Part shown: positions 25,817 to 35,779 of the stretch, in pieces | Position numbering within the stretch: position 1 is the first letter of the stretch | How the letters are laid out: every line of letters starts with the position of its first letter | Source of the DNA: ATZT02 sp038145175 | GTDB lineage: Bacteria > Actinomycetota > Actinomycetes > S36-B12 > UBA5976 | Assembly (NCBI GenBank): GCA_038145175.1 | Contig: JAYQPE010000001.1 | Coordinates: 124,001 to 188,000, forward strand | Length of the DNA stretch: 64,000 bases | Direction: 5' to 3' | Notes under the pieces: model-generated | What the model saw: only the letters and a program-made list of their open reading frames with translations | The model's database searches: none | What the model was told of the DNA's origin: nothing | Position numbers and translations under genes: made by a program

Positions 25817-25836
25817 TCACTTAAGAGAAGAAGTAC

Positions 25837-27192
25837 ATGTCCACAACTACTACCGCAAGTCCGCAAGTTGCAATAAATGACGTTGGAAATCAAGAAGAAC
25901 TTTTAAAAGCAATAGATCAAACAATCAAATATTTTAATGATGGTGATTTAGTTTCAGGAACTGTTGTAAAAATCGATCGAGACGAAGTTCTATTAGATAT
26001 CGGTTACAAAACTGAAGGCGTAATTCCTTCTAGAGAATTATCAATTAAACATGACATTGATCCTGGTGAAATTGTTAAACCAGGTGATCGCATTGAAGCT
26101 TTAGTTTTACAAAAGGAAGATAAAGAAGGCCGATTAATTCTTTCAAAGAAACGTGCTCAATATGAAAGAGCATGGGGCGACATTGAAAAAATTAAGAACG
26201 AAGATGGTTTTGTTAAGGGTCACGTCATCGAAGTAGTTAAAGGTGGCTTGATTGTTGACATTGGGTTGCGTGGATTTTTACCAGCATCTTTAGTTGAAAT
26301 GAGAAGAGTAAGAGATTTATCTCCATACATTGGTAAAGATATTGAAGCAAAAATTATTGAACTTGATAAAAACCGTAACAATGTGGTTTTGTCTAGAAGA
26401 GCTTGGTTAGAGCAAACTCAATCAGCTGTTCGTTCTACTTTCTTGAATCAATTACAAAAAGGTCAAATTCGAACCGGTCAAATTTCAAGCATTGTCAATT
26501 TCGGTGCCTTCGTTGACTTAGGTGGCGTAGATGGACTTGTGCATGTTTCAGAATTATCTTGGAAACATATTGAACATCCATCTGAAGTTGTTCAAGTTGG
26601 TCAAGAAGTAACTGTTGAAGTTCTCGAAGTTGATATGGAAAGAGAAAGAGTTTCTCTATCCCTTAAATCAACTCAAGAAGATCCTTGGCAACAATTCTCT
26701 AGATCGCACAAAATTAATCAAGTTGTTCCTGGAAAAGTTACAAAGCTTGTTCCATTCGGTGCTTTTATTAGAGTCGCTGATGGCATAGAAGGTTTAGTGC
26801 ATATTTCTGAACTTTCAGATAGTCAAGTTGAAATTCCAGAACAAGTTGTGCAAGTAAACCAAGATGTCAATGTCAAAATTATTGACATTGACCTTGAAAG
26901 AAGAAGAATTTCTTTATCAGTTAAACAAGCAAGTGAATCAGGTGAAGCAAGAGCCGCATTTGATCCTTATCAATACGGAATGGCACCTGCATTTGATGAA
27001 TCCGGTAAATACATTGGACCAGACGGATTTAATCCAGAAACTGGTGAATGGAAATCAGGATTTGAAGATCAAAAGAAAGAATGGGAAAAGCAATATTCTG
27101 AAGCACTTGCTAAATGGCAAGCAGAACAAGATCAAAAAAAAGCTAATCCTGAACTTGCAAAATTAAGTGACAAGTTAGATTCCAACAACTAA
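25837..27192 (+). CDS. rpsA: 30S ribosomal protein S1
   Basis: mRNA-binding ribosomal protein with four S1 (OB) repeats in 451 aa, the actinobacterial architecture. The repeats begin near GDLVSGTVVKIDRDEVLLDIG, GFVKGHVIEVVKGGLIVDIG, GQIRTGQISSIVNFGAFVDLG and VVPGKVTKLVPFGAFIRVADG; repeats three and four carry the LVHVSELS/LVHISELS ending. The C-terminal tail is charged and unstructured (WEKQYSEALAKWQAEQDQ). Order polA-rpsA-coaE-uvrB is conserved in the class. Confidence 0.97.
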   Translation: MSTTTTASPQVAINDVGNQEELLKAIDQTIKYFNDGDLVSGTVVKIDRDEVLLDIGYKTEGVIPSRELSIKHDIDPGEIVKPGDRIEALVLQKEDKEGRLILSKKRAQYERAWGDIEKIKNEDGFVKGHVIEVVKGGLIVDIGLRGFLPASLVEMRRVRDLSPYIGKDIEAKIIELDKNRNNVVLSRRAWLEQTQSAVRSTFLNQLQKGQIRTGQISSIVNFGAFVDLGGVDGLVHVSELSWKHIEHPSEVVQVGQEVTVEVLEVDMERERVSLSLKSTQEDPWQQFSRSHKINQVVPGKVTKLVPFGAFIRVADGIEGLVHISELSDSQVEIPEQVVQVNQDVNVKIIDIDLERRRISLSVKQASESGEARAAFDPYQYGMAPAFDESGKYIGPDGFNPETGEWKSGFEDQKKEWEKQYSEALAKWQAEQDQKKANPELAKLSDKLDSNN

Positions 27193-27211
27193 GTATCGAG
27201 ATTAAGCCAAC

Positions 27212-27808
27212 ATGAAGGTTGGATTAACAGGCGGCATCGGTGCTGGAAAAAGCACCGTTGCTGAAATGTTTTCAAAATTAGGTGCAGTTGTAATCCGATC
27301 TGATGAACTAGCAAGACAGGTAATTGAGCCACATACAACTGGATTTCAAAAAGTTTTATCCAGATTTGGTAATCAAATTTTGCAAGAAAATGGAAGTATA
27401 GACCGAACAAAACTTGCTCAAATCGTTTTTAATGATCCATCTGCCCTAAAGGATCTTGAAGACATTATTCATCCATTGGTAAGAATTAAAACTAATGAAA
27501 TAATGGATGCTCAAACTCAAGAAACAATAGTGGTAAACGAAGTGCCTTTATTGCTTGAAAAAAACATGGAAAATTTATTTGACTTTTTAGTAGTTGTAAT
27601 TTCAAGTGAAAAAAATCGAATTAATCGATTACTTAAAAGAGGCATTAGTGAACACGAAGCAAAAAAAAGAATGAAACTTCAAGTAAGCGATGATCTAAGA
27701 AAAACCTCCGCAGATTTTCTAATTGCAAACGATGGCAACATTGATCAACTAGAAGCAGATGTTTCAAAAGTTTGGCAAGCACTTTTAGAGAGAAAATTCA
27801 AGTCTTAA
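27212..27808 (+). CDS. coaE: Dephospho-CoA kinase
   Basis: Last step of coenzyme A synthesis: phosphorylates the ribose 3'-OH of dephospho-CoA. The 198 aa have P-loop GGIGAGKST (7-15), the substrate segment VIRSDELARQVIEP (usual D-x-x-A-R-x-V), and the lid RLLKRGISEHEAKKRM. The C-terminal GrpB-like extension seen in mycobacterial CoaE is missing, so this is the minimal form. It directly abuts uvrB with no spacer. Confidence 0.95.
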   Translation: MKVGLTGGIGAGKSTVAEMFSKLGAVVIRSDELARQVIEPHTTGFQKVLSRFGNQILQENGSIDRTKLAQIVFNDPSALKDLEDIIHPLVRIKTNEIMDAQTQETIVVNEVPLLLEKNMENLFDFLVVVISSEKNRINRLLKRGISEHEAKKRMKLQVSDDLRKTSADFLIANDGNIDQLEADVSKVWQALLERKFKS

Positions 27809-29872
27809 ATGAGACCAAAAAGTGATTTAATAAGAACAGTTGCACCATTTCAAGTAATCTCAGAATTTTCTCCTGCAGGAGATCAACCTCAGGCAATTGA
27901 TGAATTGGAAAAAAGACTTAAAAAAGGTGAAAAAGACATTGTTTTGCTTGGTGCTACTGGAACTGGAAAATCTGCAACAACTGCTTGGCTCATTGAAAGA
28001 GTCCAAAGACCAACATTAATTATTGAACCAAATAAAACTCTAGCTGCACAATTAACTAATGAATTAAGAGAAATGCTTCCAAATAATGCAGTTGAGTATT
28101 TTGTTTCTTATTACGACTATTACCAACCAGAAGCATACGTTCCTCAAACTGACACATTCATAGAAAAAGATTCAAGCATCAATGAAGAAGTGGAAAGACT
28201 ACGCCACTCAGCCACATCAGCTTTATTAACAAGAAGAGACGTAGTAGTAGTGGCAACTGTTTCGTGTATTTACGGTTTAGGAACACCTGAAGAATACGTT
28301 AAACAGGCGATACGAATCAGAAAAAGTGAAGATTTCTCTAGAGACACATTGCTACGAAAACTTGTAAGTATTCAATATTCTAGAAATGATTTTTCATTTG
28401 AAAGAGGAACATTTCGAGTAAGGGGAGATACTTTAGAAATCTATCCGGCTTATGAAGAACATCCTGTAAGAATTGAAATGTTTGGGGATGAAATAGAAAG
28501 AATTATGACTCTTCATCCAGTAACTGGAGAAATTCTTACAGACGATGAAGAAATCTTTATCTTTCCTGCCACGCATTATGTTGCAAGTCCTGAACAAACT
28601 GCTAAAGCTTTATCTCAAATTGAAGTTGAACTTATGCATCGAGTTCAAGAATTGGAAAGTCAAAACAAATTATTAGAAGCTCAAAGAATAAAAATGAGAA
28701 CAGCATTTGATTTAGAAATGATAAGAGAGTTAGGGTTTTGCTCAGGAATTGAAAATTATTCAAGATACTTTGATGATCGACCAGCAGGAAGTGCGCCAAA
28801 TTGTTTACTTGACTATTTCCCAGAAGATTTTTTGTTAGTAATTGATGAATCTCACGTCACGGTGCCCCAAATTGGTGGAATGTATGAAGGAGATGCTTCA
28901 AGAAAAAGAACTTTGGTGGAATACGGTTTCCGTCTTCCAAGTGCCTTGGATAACAGACCTCTAAAATTTAATGAATTCCAAGAAAGAATTGGTCAAACAG
29001 TCTATCTTTCAGCCACACCAGGACCATTTGAACTTGGAAAAGTGGAATCAGTTGTTGAACAAGTAATTAGACCAACTGGATTAGTTGATCCTGAAATCAG
29101 AGTTAAACCAACTAAAGGACAAATTGATGATTTGTTGCATGAAGTAAAAATTAGGGCAGAAAAAAATGAAAGAGTCCTTGTCACAACTCTAACTAAAAAA
29201 ATGGCAGAAGATTTAACAGATTACTTCTTAGAAAAGGACATGCGAGTTAGATACTTACACTCAGAAATTGACACATTAAAAAGAGTTGAATTATTAAGAG
29301 GTTTAAGAAGTGGAGAATTTGACTGTTTAGTTGGAATTAACTTACTTAGAGAAGGTCTTGATTTGCCTGAAGTTTCACTTGTTGCAATTCTTGATGCAGA
29401 TAAAGAAGGTTTTTTACGCTCAGAAAAATCTTTAATTCAAACAATAGGTAGAGCTGCCAGAAACATAGATGGTCAAGTGATTATGTATGCAGACACAATC
29501 ACTAAATCTATGAAAAAGGCAATTGAAGAAACAAACAGAAGAAGAGAAAAGCAAGTTGCTTACAATAAGGAACATGGAATAGATCCAAAACCTTTGCGCA
29601 AAAAGATTTCAGACATTAATGATTCAATCATCAAAGAAGATTCCGATACTGAACTAATTATTGAAGAGGCGCTCAACATCAAGAAACTTAGGAAAGAAAA
29701 AGGTTCAAGTAAAGCACCTGCTCAAGATCTAGCTGAGTTAATCACAGAATTAACAGCGCAAATGAAATTGGCTGCCTCGGAATTAAACTTTGAGTTGGCA
29801 GCAAGATACCGAGACGAAATACATGAACTTAAAAAAGAATTACGCCAGATGGTTGCAGCAGGTCACGCCTAA
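27809..29872 (+). CDS. uvrB: UvrABC excinuclease subunit B
   Basis: Damage-verifying helicase-like subunit, 687 aa. Walker A is GATGTGKS (48-55); the DNA-clamping beta-hairpin is YYDYYQPEAYVPQTDTFIEK; helicase motifs include VIDESH, LSATPGP and the late QTIGRAARN. A C-terminal UVR motif (LNFELAARYRDEIHELKKEL) contacts UvrC. It is full length. UvrA and UvrC are encoded 1 kb and 4 kb downstream, so the whole excision set is in one 8-kb stretch. Confidence 0.98.
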   Translation: MRPKSDLIRTVAPFQVISEFSPAGDQPQAIDELEKRLKKGEKDIVLLGATGTGKSATTAWLIERVQRPTLIIEPNKTLAAQLTNELREMLPNNAVEYFVSYYDYYQPEAYVPQTDTFIEKDSSINEEVERLRHSATSALLTRRDVVVVATVSCIYGLGTPEEYVKQAIRIRKSEDFSRDTLLRKLVSIQYSRNDFSFERGTFRVRGDTLEIYPAYEEHPVRIEMFGDEIERIMTLHPVTGEILTDDEEIFIFPATHYVASPEQTAKALSQIEVELMHRVQELESQNKLLEAQRIKMRTAFDLEMIRELGFCSGIENYSRYFDDRPAGSAPNCLLDYFPEDFLLVIDESHVTVPQIGGMYEGDASRKRTLVEYGFRLPSALDNRPLKFNEFQERIGQTVYLSATPGPFELGKVESVVEQVIRPTGLVDPEIRVKPTKGQIDDLLHEVKIRAEKNERVLVTTLTKKMAEDLTDYFLEKDMRVRYLHSEIDTLKRVELLRGLRSGEFDCLVGINLLREGLDLPEVSLVAILDADKEGFLRSEKSLIQTIGRAARNIDGQVIMYADTITKSMKKAIEETNRRREKQVAYNKEHGIDPKPLRKKISDINDSIIKEDSDTELIIEEALNIKKLRKEKGSSKAPAQDLAELITELTAQMKLAASELNFELAARYRDEIHELKKELRQMVAAGHA

Positions 29873-29878
29873 ATCCGA

Positions 29879-29884
29879 TAAGTT
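29879..29884 (+). promoter_or_regulatory. Putative -10 box of the TerC gene (leaderless)
   Basis: TAAGTT ends 8 nt before the ATG, in the 20-bp gap after uvrB. No ribosome site is seen. The identical hexamer precedes fabG at 7 nt. Confidence 0.3.
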
Positions 29885-29892
29885 GTAAATAT

Positions 29893-30912
29893 ATGGAAGA
29901 ACCGTTGTGGGTATGGGTCCTAACAATCTTGGCCTTTTTAACAATTTACACAGCCGAGTTTTTGTATGCCAAAAAACATCCTCATGTAGTTAAATTTAAA
30001 GAAGCTTCTTTATGGGTGATTGTCTATGTTTTTGCAGCGATTTTATTTGGCTTAGGTCTTTGGGCAATTAAAGGTCCAGATGCCGGATTTGAATTTTTTG
30101 CAGGATGGATAACCGAATACAGCTTAAGTGTTGACAATTTATTTGTATTCGTCATAATTTTATCCGCCTTTGCTGTCCCGGCAATTTATCAACAAGAAGT
30201 TTTACAAATTGGAATTATTGGTGCCTTAGTTTTGAGATTTTTATTCATAATTGTTGGCGCTGCTGCCATCGCAAGATTTTCTTGGATTTTCTTTATCTTT
30301 GGAGCTTTTCTTATATATACGGCTTATAAATTAACCTCAAATGAAGGTACCGAAACAGATCCGACTAAAAACAAAATATTGATTTTGGCAGAAAAATATT
30401 TACCAGTTACACCTAAATATCATGATGGTGCTTTTAGGGTAACAATAAATGGGAAAAAATATTTCACTCCTTTATTCATAGTGATGATTGCTATTTTTAC
30501 AACTGATATCTTGTTCGCCCTTGATTCAATTCCTGCAATTTTTGGTCTAACCCAAGATCCATATATTGTTTTTACTGCAAATGCTTTTGCTTTAATGGGG
30601 CTTAGACAACTCTATTTTATGCTTGATGGCCTGCTAGATCGTTTAATTTATTTGTCCTATGGGCTTGCAGCCATTCTTGGATTCATTGGAGTTAAATTAA
30701 TTCTTCACGCAGCTCATGAAAATGGCTTTAAGTCTGCTCCAGAAATTTCAACTCCAGTTTCTTTGGCAGTGATTATTTCCATTCTTGCAATTACAGTAAT
30801 TACTTCACTTCGACAAACAAAACTACATCCAGAACTTGCCAATATACCTGGAAGTGATAATTCTGGCTCAGCGATTGCTGATATAAAGAGAGATCATCCT
30901 GGAGTTGAGTAG
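29893..30912 (+). CDS. TerC family integral membrane protein
   Basis: 339 aa with about eight or nine hydrophobic helices. TerC signatures EYSLSVDNLFVFVIIL and TTDILFALDSIPAIFGLT place conserved acidic residues within helices, as in the manganese exporters of this superfamily and in tellurite-resistance TerC. Activity here is inferred, most likely metal-ion efflux or metallation of exported proteins. It lies between uvrB and uvrA, a placement common in Actinobacteria. Confidence 0.9.
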   Translation: MEEPLWVWVLTILAFLTIYTAEFLYAKKHPHVVKFKEASLWVIVYVFAAILFGLGLWAIKGPDAGFEFFAGWITEYSLSVDNLFVFVIILSAFAVPAIYQQEVLQIGIIGALVLRFLFIIVGAAAIARFSWIFFIFGAFLIYTAYKLTSNEGTETDPTKNKILILAEKYLPVTPKYHDGAFRVTINGKKYFTPLFIVMIAIFTTDILFALDSIPAIFGLTQDPYIVFTANAFALMGLRQLYFMLDGLLDRLIYLSYGLAAILGFIGVKLILHAAHENGFKSAPEISTPVSLAVIISILAITVITSLRQTKLHPELANIPGSDNSGSAIADIKRDHPGVE

Positions 30913-30933
30913 GCAAGATTTTGATTTCAGTAT

Positions 30934-30939
30934 TAGTGT
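30934..30939 (+). promoter_or_regulatory. Putative -10 box of uvrA (leaderless)
   Basis: TAGTGT lies exactly 7 nt before the GTG start of uvrA. No ribosome site is present. LexA-like boxes were looked for and not seen in the 34-bp gap. Confidence 0.3.
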
Positions 30940-30946
30940 TTACTAG

Positions 30947-33853
30947 GTGACTTCGACAAACTCTAAATCCGAAACCAAGCGCCACGGCACTTTAGTTGCG
31001 GATAAATTAATTGTAAGAGGTGCTCGAGAGCATAATTTAAAAGATATCTCTTTAGAGTTACCCAGAGATGCACTAATCGTTTTCACTGGATTATCAGGTT
31101 CAGGTAAATCTTCTCTTGCTTTTGACACAATTTTTGCTGAAGGACAACGTCGTTATGTAGAAAGTCTGTCAGCTTATGCCAGACAATTTCTGGGCCAAAT
31201 GGATAAACCAGATGTTGATTTCATTGAAGGATTGTCACCTGCTGTTTCAATTGATCAAAAATCTACAAACAGAAATCCTCGCTCCACGGTTGGAACTATC
31301 ACTGAAGTTCATGATTATTTAAGACTTTTGTTTGCCCGAGCTGGCACTCCACATTGTCCAAAATGTGGTGAGGTAATTCATCGTCAAAGTCCACAGCAAA
31401 TCGTTGATCAAGTTCTGGAATTAAGTTCAGGTACAAAATTTCAAGTTCTTGCTCCGGTAATTTCTGGAAGAAAAGGTGAGTACCAAGATCTATTCAAAGA
31501 ATTGCAAACTCAAGGTTTTTCAAGAGCAAGAGTAGATGGCACAACTTATCCTTTAACCGAAGTACCGAATTTAAAGAAACAAGAAAAACATAACATTGAA
31601 GTAGTAGTAGATCGTTTAAGCGTTAAATCAGAATCTAGACAAAGAATCACCGATTCTGTAGAGACTGCATTAAAACTTGCTAACGGAACTGTTATTTTGG
31701 ATTTTGTTGATGAAGATATAAAGTCAAAAAATAAAGAAAGAGTTTATTCAGAACATCTAGCCTGCACCAAGTGCGGCATATCTTTTGATCAATTAGAGCC
31801 TAGAAGTTTTTCCTTTAATTCACCTTTTGGAGCTTGTCCTGAATGTAGTGGTTTAGGAAGTCACTTAGAAGTTGATGAAGAACTAGTAATTCCCAATAAA
31901 GATTTATCAATATCTGAAGGAGCCATAGCACCTTGGGCTAATTCTTCTAGTGATGGATATTGGGCAAGATTACTTGAAGCTGTTGCAAAAGATTTAAAAT
32001 TTAGTTTAGATACTCCATTTAAAAAACTATCTGAAAAAGTGAAAGAGTCACTTTTGTATGGATATGAAAGTAATATCAATGTTAAATATAAAAATTCATA
32101 TGGAAGACAGCGTTCCTATTGGACTGAATTTGAAGGTGTAATTGAAAATCTTCAATGGCGACATGAAAAATCTGATTCAGATGCGGCTCGAGAACACCTT
32201 GAAGGCTACATGCGGCAAAAACCTTGCAAGAGCTGTAAAGGCGCAAGATTAAAACCAGTATCACTGGCTGTAAAAATCGGCAATCGAAATATTGCTGAAT
32301 TAAGTGGCATGTCCATAGGGGAAATTACAAAATTTATTTCAGAATTAAAACTTGGCGCAAGAGAAATGGCAATTGCACAAAGAGTTTTAAAAGAAGTATT
32401 AGAAAGATTACAATTCTTACTTGACGTTGGGCTTGATTATTTAAGTCTTGATAGAGCAGCAGGCACATTATCAGGTGGTGAAGCACAAAGAATTCGTTTG
32501 GCAACTCAAATCGGCTCTGGCTTAGTTGGGGTTTTATATGTTCTTGATGAACCAAGTATTGGGTTACATCAAAGAGATAATAAGAAATTAATTGATACTT
32601 TAATTAGATTAAGAAATCTGGGAAACACTTTAATTGTTGTTGAACATGATGAAGAAACCATCAGGGCAGCAGATTGGGTTGTTGATATTGGACCAGGAGC
32701 TGGAGAACATGGTGGATATGTAGTTTCATCAGGAACTTTTCAAGATTTAGAAAAAAACAGAAAATCTATTACTGGCGATTACATTTCGGGTCGTAAAGAA
32801 GTAGTTATTCCAAAAAATAGAAGAAAAATTGATCCAGCAAGAATGATAAAAGTTGTTGAAGCTGAAGAAAATAATTTAAAGAAAATAACAGTTGAATTTC
32901 CTTTAGGAGTATTTGTCGCAGTCACAGGAGTAAGTGGCTCAGGAAAATCAACTTTAGTTAACGATATTTTGTATTCATCCCTTGCAAGAGACCTTCATCA
33001 AGCAAGGATTGTGCCTGGCAAGCATAAAAAAGTTGAAGGCATAAAACTTTTGGACAAAGTTGTGCATGTTGATCAAAGCCCAATCGGTCGAACCCCCAGA
33101 AGTAATCCTGCAACTTACACAGGAGTTTTTGACAACATTAGAAAACTTTTTGCTGAAACTACTGAAGCAAAAATTCGAGGTTATCAACCTGGAAGATTTA
33201 GTTTTAACGTAAAAGGTGGACGTTGTGAATCTTGTTCAGGAGATGGAACTATTCAAATTGAAATGAACTTTTTACCTGATGTTTATGTGCCATGTGAAGT
33301 TTGTCAGGGTGCTAGATATAACCGCGACACACTCGAAGTTCACTACAAAGGAAAAACTATTAGTGATGTTTTAAACATGCCAATTGAAGAGGCGTTGCAA
33401 TTTTTTGAATCAGTTCCAGCAATTGCTCGAAACCTAAAAACTTTAGTAGATGTAGGTCTTGGTTATGTAAGACTTGGACAGTCTGCTCCAACACTTTCTG
33501 GGGGAGAAGCACAAAGAGTAAAGCTTGCCACTGAGCTTCAAAGAAGAAGCACTGGAAGAACAATTTATGTATTAGACGAACCAACCACTGGACTTCACTT
33601 TGAGGATGTAAGAAAACTATTACTGGTTTTAGAAAGATTAGTTGATAGTGGAAATACAGTTATTGTGATTGAACACAATTTGGATGTGATTAAAAATTCT
33701 GATTGGGTTATAGATATGGGTCCTGAAGGTGGTTTTCGAGGAGGAACTGTTGTTGCTCAAGGCACTCCAGAACAAATTGCAAAAATAAGTAATAGTTATA
33801 CCGGTAAATACTTAGCTCCCATGTTGAAAAAAACTGCTAAAAAAGTTGGCTAA
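30947..33853 (+). CDS. uvrA: UvrABC excinuclease subunit A
   Basis: Damage-sensing ABC-type ATPase of 968 aa. The first P-loop is GLSGSGKSS; zinc-binding CxxC pairs occur in CTKCG/CPECS and in CESCS/CEVCQ; ABC signatures LSGGEAQRIRLATQ and LSGGEAQRVKLATE and two LDEP Walker B sites are visible. The N-terminus is about 18 residues longer than the usual start (ADKLIVRGAREHNL), but no later start codon exists near that point, so GTG 30947 stands. uvrC follows after 2 bp. Confidence 0.97.
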   Translation: MTSTNSKSETKRHGTLVADKLIVRGAREHNLKDISLELPRDALIVFTGLSGSGKSSLAFDTIFAEGQRRYVESLSAYARQFLGQMDKPDVDFIEGLSPAVSIDQKSTNRNPRSTVGTITEVHDYLRLLFARAGTPHCPKCGEVIHRQSPQQIVDQVLELSSGTKFQVLAPVISGRKGEYQDLFKELQTQGFSRARVDGTTYPLTEVPNLKKQEKHNIEVVVDRLSVKSESRQRITDSVETALKLANGTVILDFVDEDIKSKNKERVYSEHLACTKCGISFDQLEPRSFSFNSPFGACPECSGLGSHLEVDEELVIPNKDLSISEGAIAPWANSSSDGYWARLLEAVAKDLKFSLDTPFKKLSEKVKESLLYGYESNINVKYKNSYGRQRSYWTEFEGVIENLQWRHEKSDSDAAREHLEGYMRQKPCKSCKGARLKPVSLAVKIGNRNIAELSGMSIGEITKFISELKLGAREMAIAQRVLKEVLERLQFLLDVGLDYLSLDRAAGTLSGGEAQRIRLATQIGSGLVGVLYVLDEPSIGLHQRDNKKLIDTLIRLRNLGNTLIVVEHDEETIRAADWVVDIGPGAGEHGGYVVSSGTFQDLEKNRKSITGDYISGRKEVVIPKNRRKIDPARMIKVVEAEENNLKKITVEFPLGVFVAVTGVSGSGKSTLVNDILYSSLARDLHQARIVPGKHKKVEGIKLLDKVVHVDQSPIGRTPRSNPATYTGVFDNIRKLFAETTEAKIRGYQPGRFSFNVKGGRCESCSGDGTIQIEMNFLPDVYVPCEVCQGARYNRDTLEVHYKGKTISDVLNMPIEEALQFFESVPAIARNLKTLVDVGLGYVRLGQSAPTLSGGEAQRVKLATELQRRSTGRTIYVLDEPTTGLHFEDVRKLLLVLERLVDSGNTVIVIEHNLDVIKNSDWVIDMGPEGGFRGGTVVAQGTPEQIAKISNSYTGKYLAPMLKKTAKKVG

Positions 33854-33855
33854 CA

Positions 33856-35751
33856 ATGGTTGATCCGTCACTTTATCGACCAAAGAATGTTCCTGAACTA
33901 CCTGGAGTTTATCGGTTTAGAACTCAAGATGACTCTGTTATTTATGTTGGCAAAGCAAAAAATTTAAAAAACAGATTAAACAGTTACTTCACAGACATTA
34001 CTAATTTACATCCTAGAACTGCCATGATGGTTAAAACTGCCGCAAAAGTTGATTGGGTTACTGTCCATAATGAAGTCGAAGCGTTACAACTTGAATTTAC
34101 TTGGATTAAAGCATTTAACCCAAGATTTAATGTTCGATTTAGAGATAACAAAACTTATCCGTATTTAACACTAACTTTAAAAGAAGAATATCCACAAATT
34201 GCAGTAACAAGAGGATCAAAGAAAAAAGGAAATAAATATTATGGCCCCTTTACTCACGTTTGGGCAATAAGACAAACGATGGAACAAATAATTAAAGTTT
34301 TTCCTATTCGTTCGTGCAAAGACAGTGTGTTTAGAAGACACCAGCTTATGAAAAGACCGTGTCTTCTAGGCGATATTGAAAGATGTGCTGCACCTTGTGT
34401 ATCAAGAGTAGGTAAAGAAGAATACTCACACATTGTGGGAAACGTTCTCAATTTTTTGAATGGCAACACTAAGTCTATTTTTAATGATTTAAATCAAGAA
34501 ATGCAAAAAGCAAGTCAAAATGAAGAATACGAAAAAGCTGCGAGGTATCGAGATAGATTAGAAGCTTTAAACAAAGTTGTTGAATTAAACGCCATAGTTT
34601 TTGATGACGAAACTGATGCAGATTTAATTGCTCTTACTGCTGATGAATTGCATTTGTCTATCCAAATATTTCATGTAAGACAAGGCCAAATAAAAGGTGA
34701 AAGATCATTTGTTTCAGATCGAATTGATCATAAAGAATTACCTGATCATTTTGAAGATTTATTAACTCAAATTTATGGCGAATTAGAAGGTGATGCGATT
34801 CCAAAAGAAATTTTGACAAATCACGAACTTTCAAATCTTGAAACTGTTACTAAGTGGATCTCTGAAAATGCTAAGAAGAGTGTTGACATAAGAAAGCCTC
34901 AAAGAGGAGACAAAAAGAAATTAATGGAAACCAGTGAGAAAAATGCTGAACAAAATCTCACTAGCCATAAACTAAAAAGATCTGCTGATTTATTAGCAAG
35001 AACAAAAGCTTTAGAAGAACTCGCTGAAGCTCTCGAACTTGAGCAAGCACCTTTAAGAATTGAATGTATTGATATTTCAAATATGTCAGGCACGAGTACC
35101 ACAGCTTCTTTAGTTGTTTTTGAAGACGGTATAGCGCAAAAGAAGCATTATCGAACTTTCAATATTAAATCTTTTGAAGGCCAAGATGACCCAAGAGCAA
35201 TCGCTGAAGTTGTGAGCAGAAGATACAGATACCTAATCGAGGGAGAGGATCCAGAAAATACCAACAAGAAAAGTTTTGCTTATCGCCCAAGTTTAGTTTT
35301 AATAGATGGGGGAATTGCTCAAGTTAATTCTGCTCGAAATGCACTGGATGAATTAGGTTTATCTGAAATTGAAACTGTAGGTATTGCTAAAAGATTAGAG
35401 GAACTTTGGAAACCAGGTGCAAAGGATCCAATAATACTTCCAAGAAACAGTGAAGCATTATTTTTAGTACAACGCATAAGAGATGAAGCACACCGTTTTG
35501 CTATTACAAAAACTAGGCAGAGGCACTCAAAGAAAGCTTTGGCAAGTCAGTTAGATGCAATTCCTGGATTAGGTGAAAAAAAGATCAGTTTCTTGTTAGA
35601 CAAATATGGTTCAGTTTCAAAAATAAGAAAATTAGATATGAAAGAATTAGCCCAAAATCCTGGATTTAATGAAAAACTTGCAATAGCAATTTTGGAAGGC
35701 TTAAAGGACGAAGTACCTAAATTTGATGTTGAAACAGGCGAAATTTTGTAG
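33856..35751 (+). CDS. uvrC: UvrABC excinuclease subunit C
   Basis: Dual-incision nuclease of 631 aa. The GIY-YIG 3'-incision domain is at the N-terminus (GVY at 17-19, YVG at 30-32, KAKNLKNRL). A UVR motif (QNEEYEKAARYRDRLEAL) binds UvrB. The RNase H-like 5'-incision domain has RIECIDISNMSGTSTTASLVVF, followed by C-terminal helix-hairpin-helix repeats (IPGLGEKKISFLLDKYG). It is complete. It forms a unit with uvrA; rapZ begins 28 bp later. Confidence 0.97.
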   Translation: MVDPSLYRPKNVPELPGVYRFRTQDDSVIYVGKAKNLKNRLNSYFTDITNLHPRTAMMVKTAAKVDWVTVHNEVEALQLEFTWIKAFNPRFNVRFRDNKTYPYLTLTLKEEYPQIAVTRGSKKKGNKYYGPFTHVWAIRQTMEQIIKVFPIRSCKDSVFRRHQLMKRPCLLGDIERCAAPCVSRVGKEEYSHIVGNVLNFLNGNTKSIFNDLNQEMQKASQNEEYEKAARYRDRLEALNKVVELNAIVFDDETDADLIALTADELHLSIQIFHVRQGQIKGERSFVSDRIDHKELPDHFEDLLTQIYGELEGDAIPKEILTNHELSNLETVTKWISENAKKSVDIRKPQRGDKKKLMETSEKNAEQNLTSHKLKRSADLLARTKALEELAEALELEQAPLRIECIDISNMSGTSTTASLVVFEDGIAQKKHYRTFNIKSFEGQDDPRAIAEVVSRRYRYLIEGEDPENTNKKSFAYRPSLVLIDGGIAQVNSARNALDELGLSEIETVGIAKRLEELWKPGAKDPIILPRNSEALFLVQRIRDEAHRFAITKTRQRHSKKALASQLDAIPGLGEKKISFLLDKYGSVSKIRKLDMKELAQNPGFNEKLAIAILEGLKDEVPKFDVETGEIL

Positions 35752-35779
35752 TGAATGAAAGATAGGGCAGACTAAGAAC

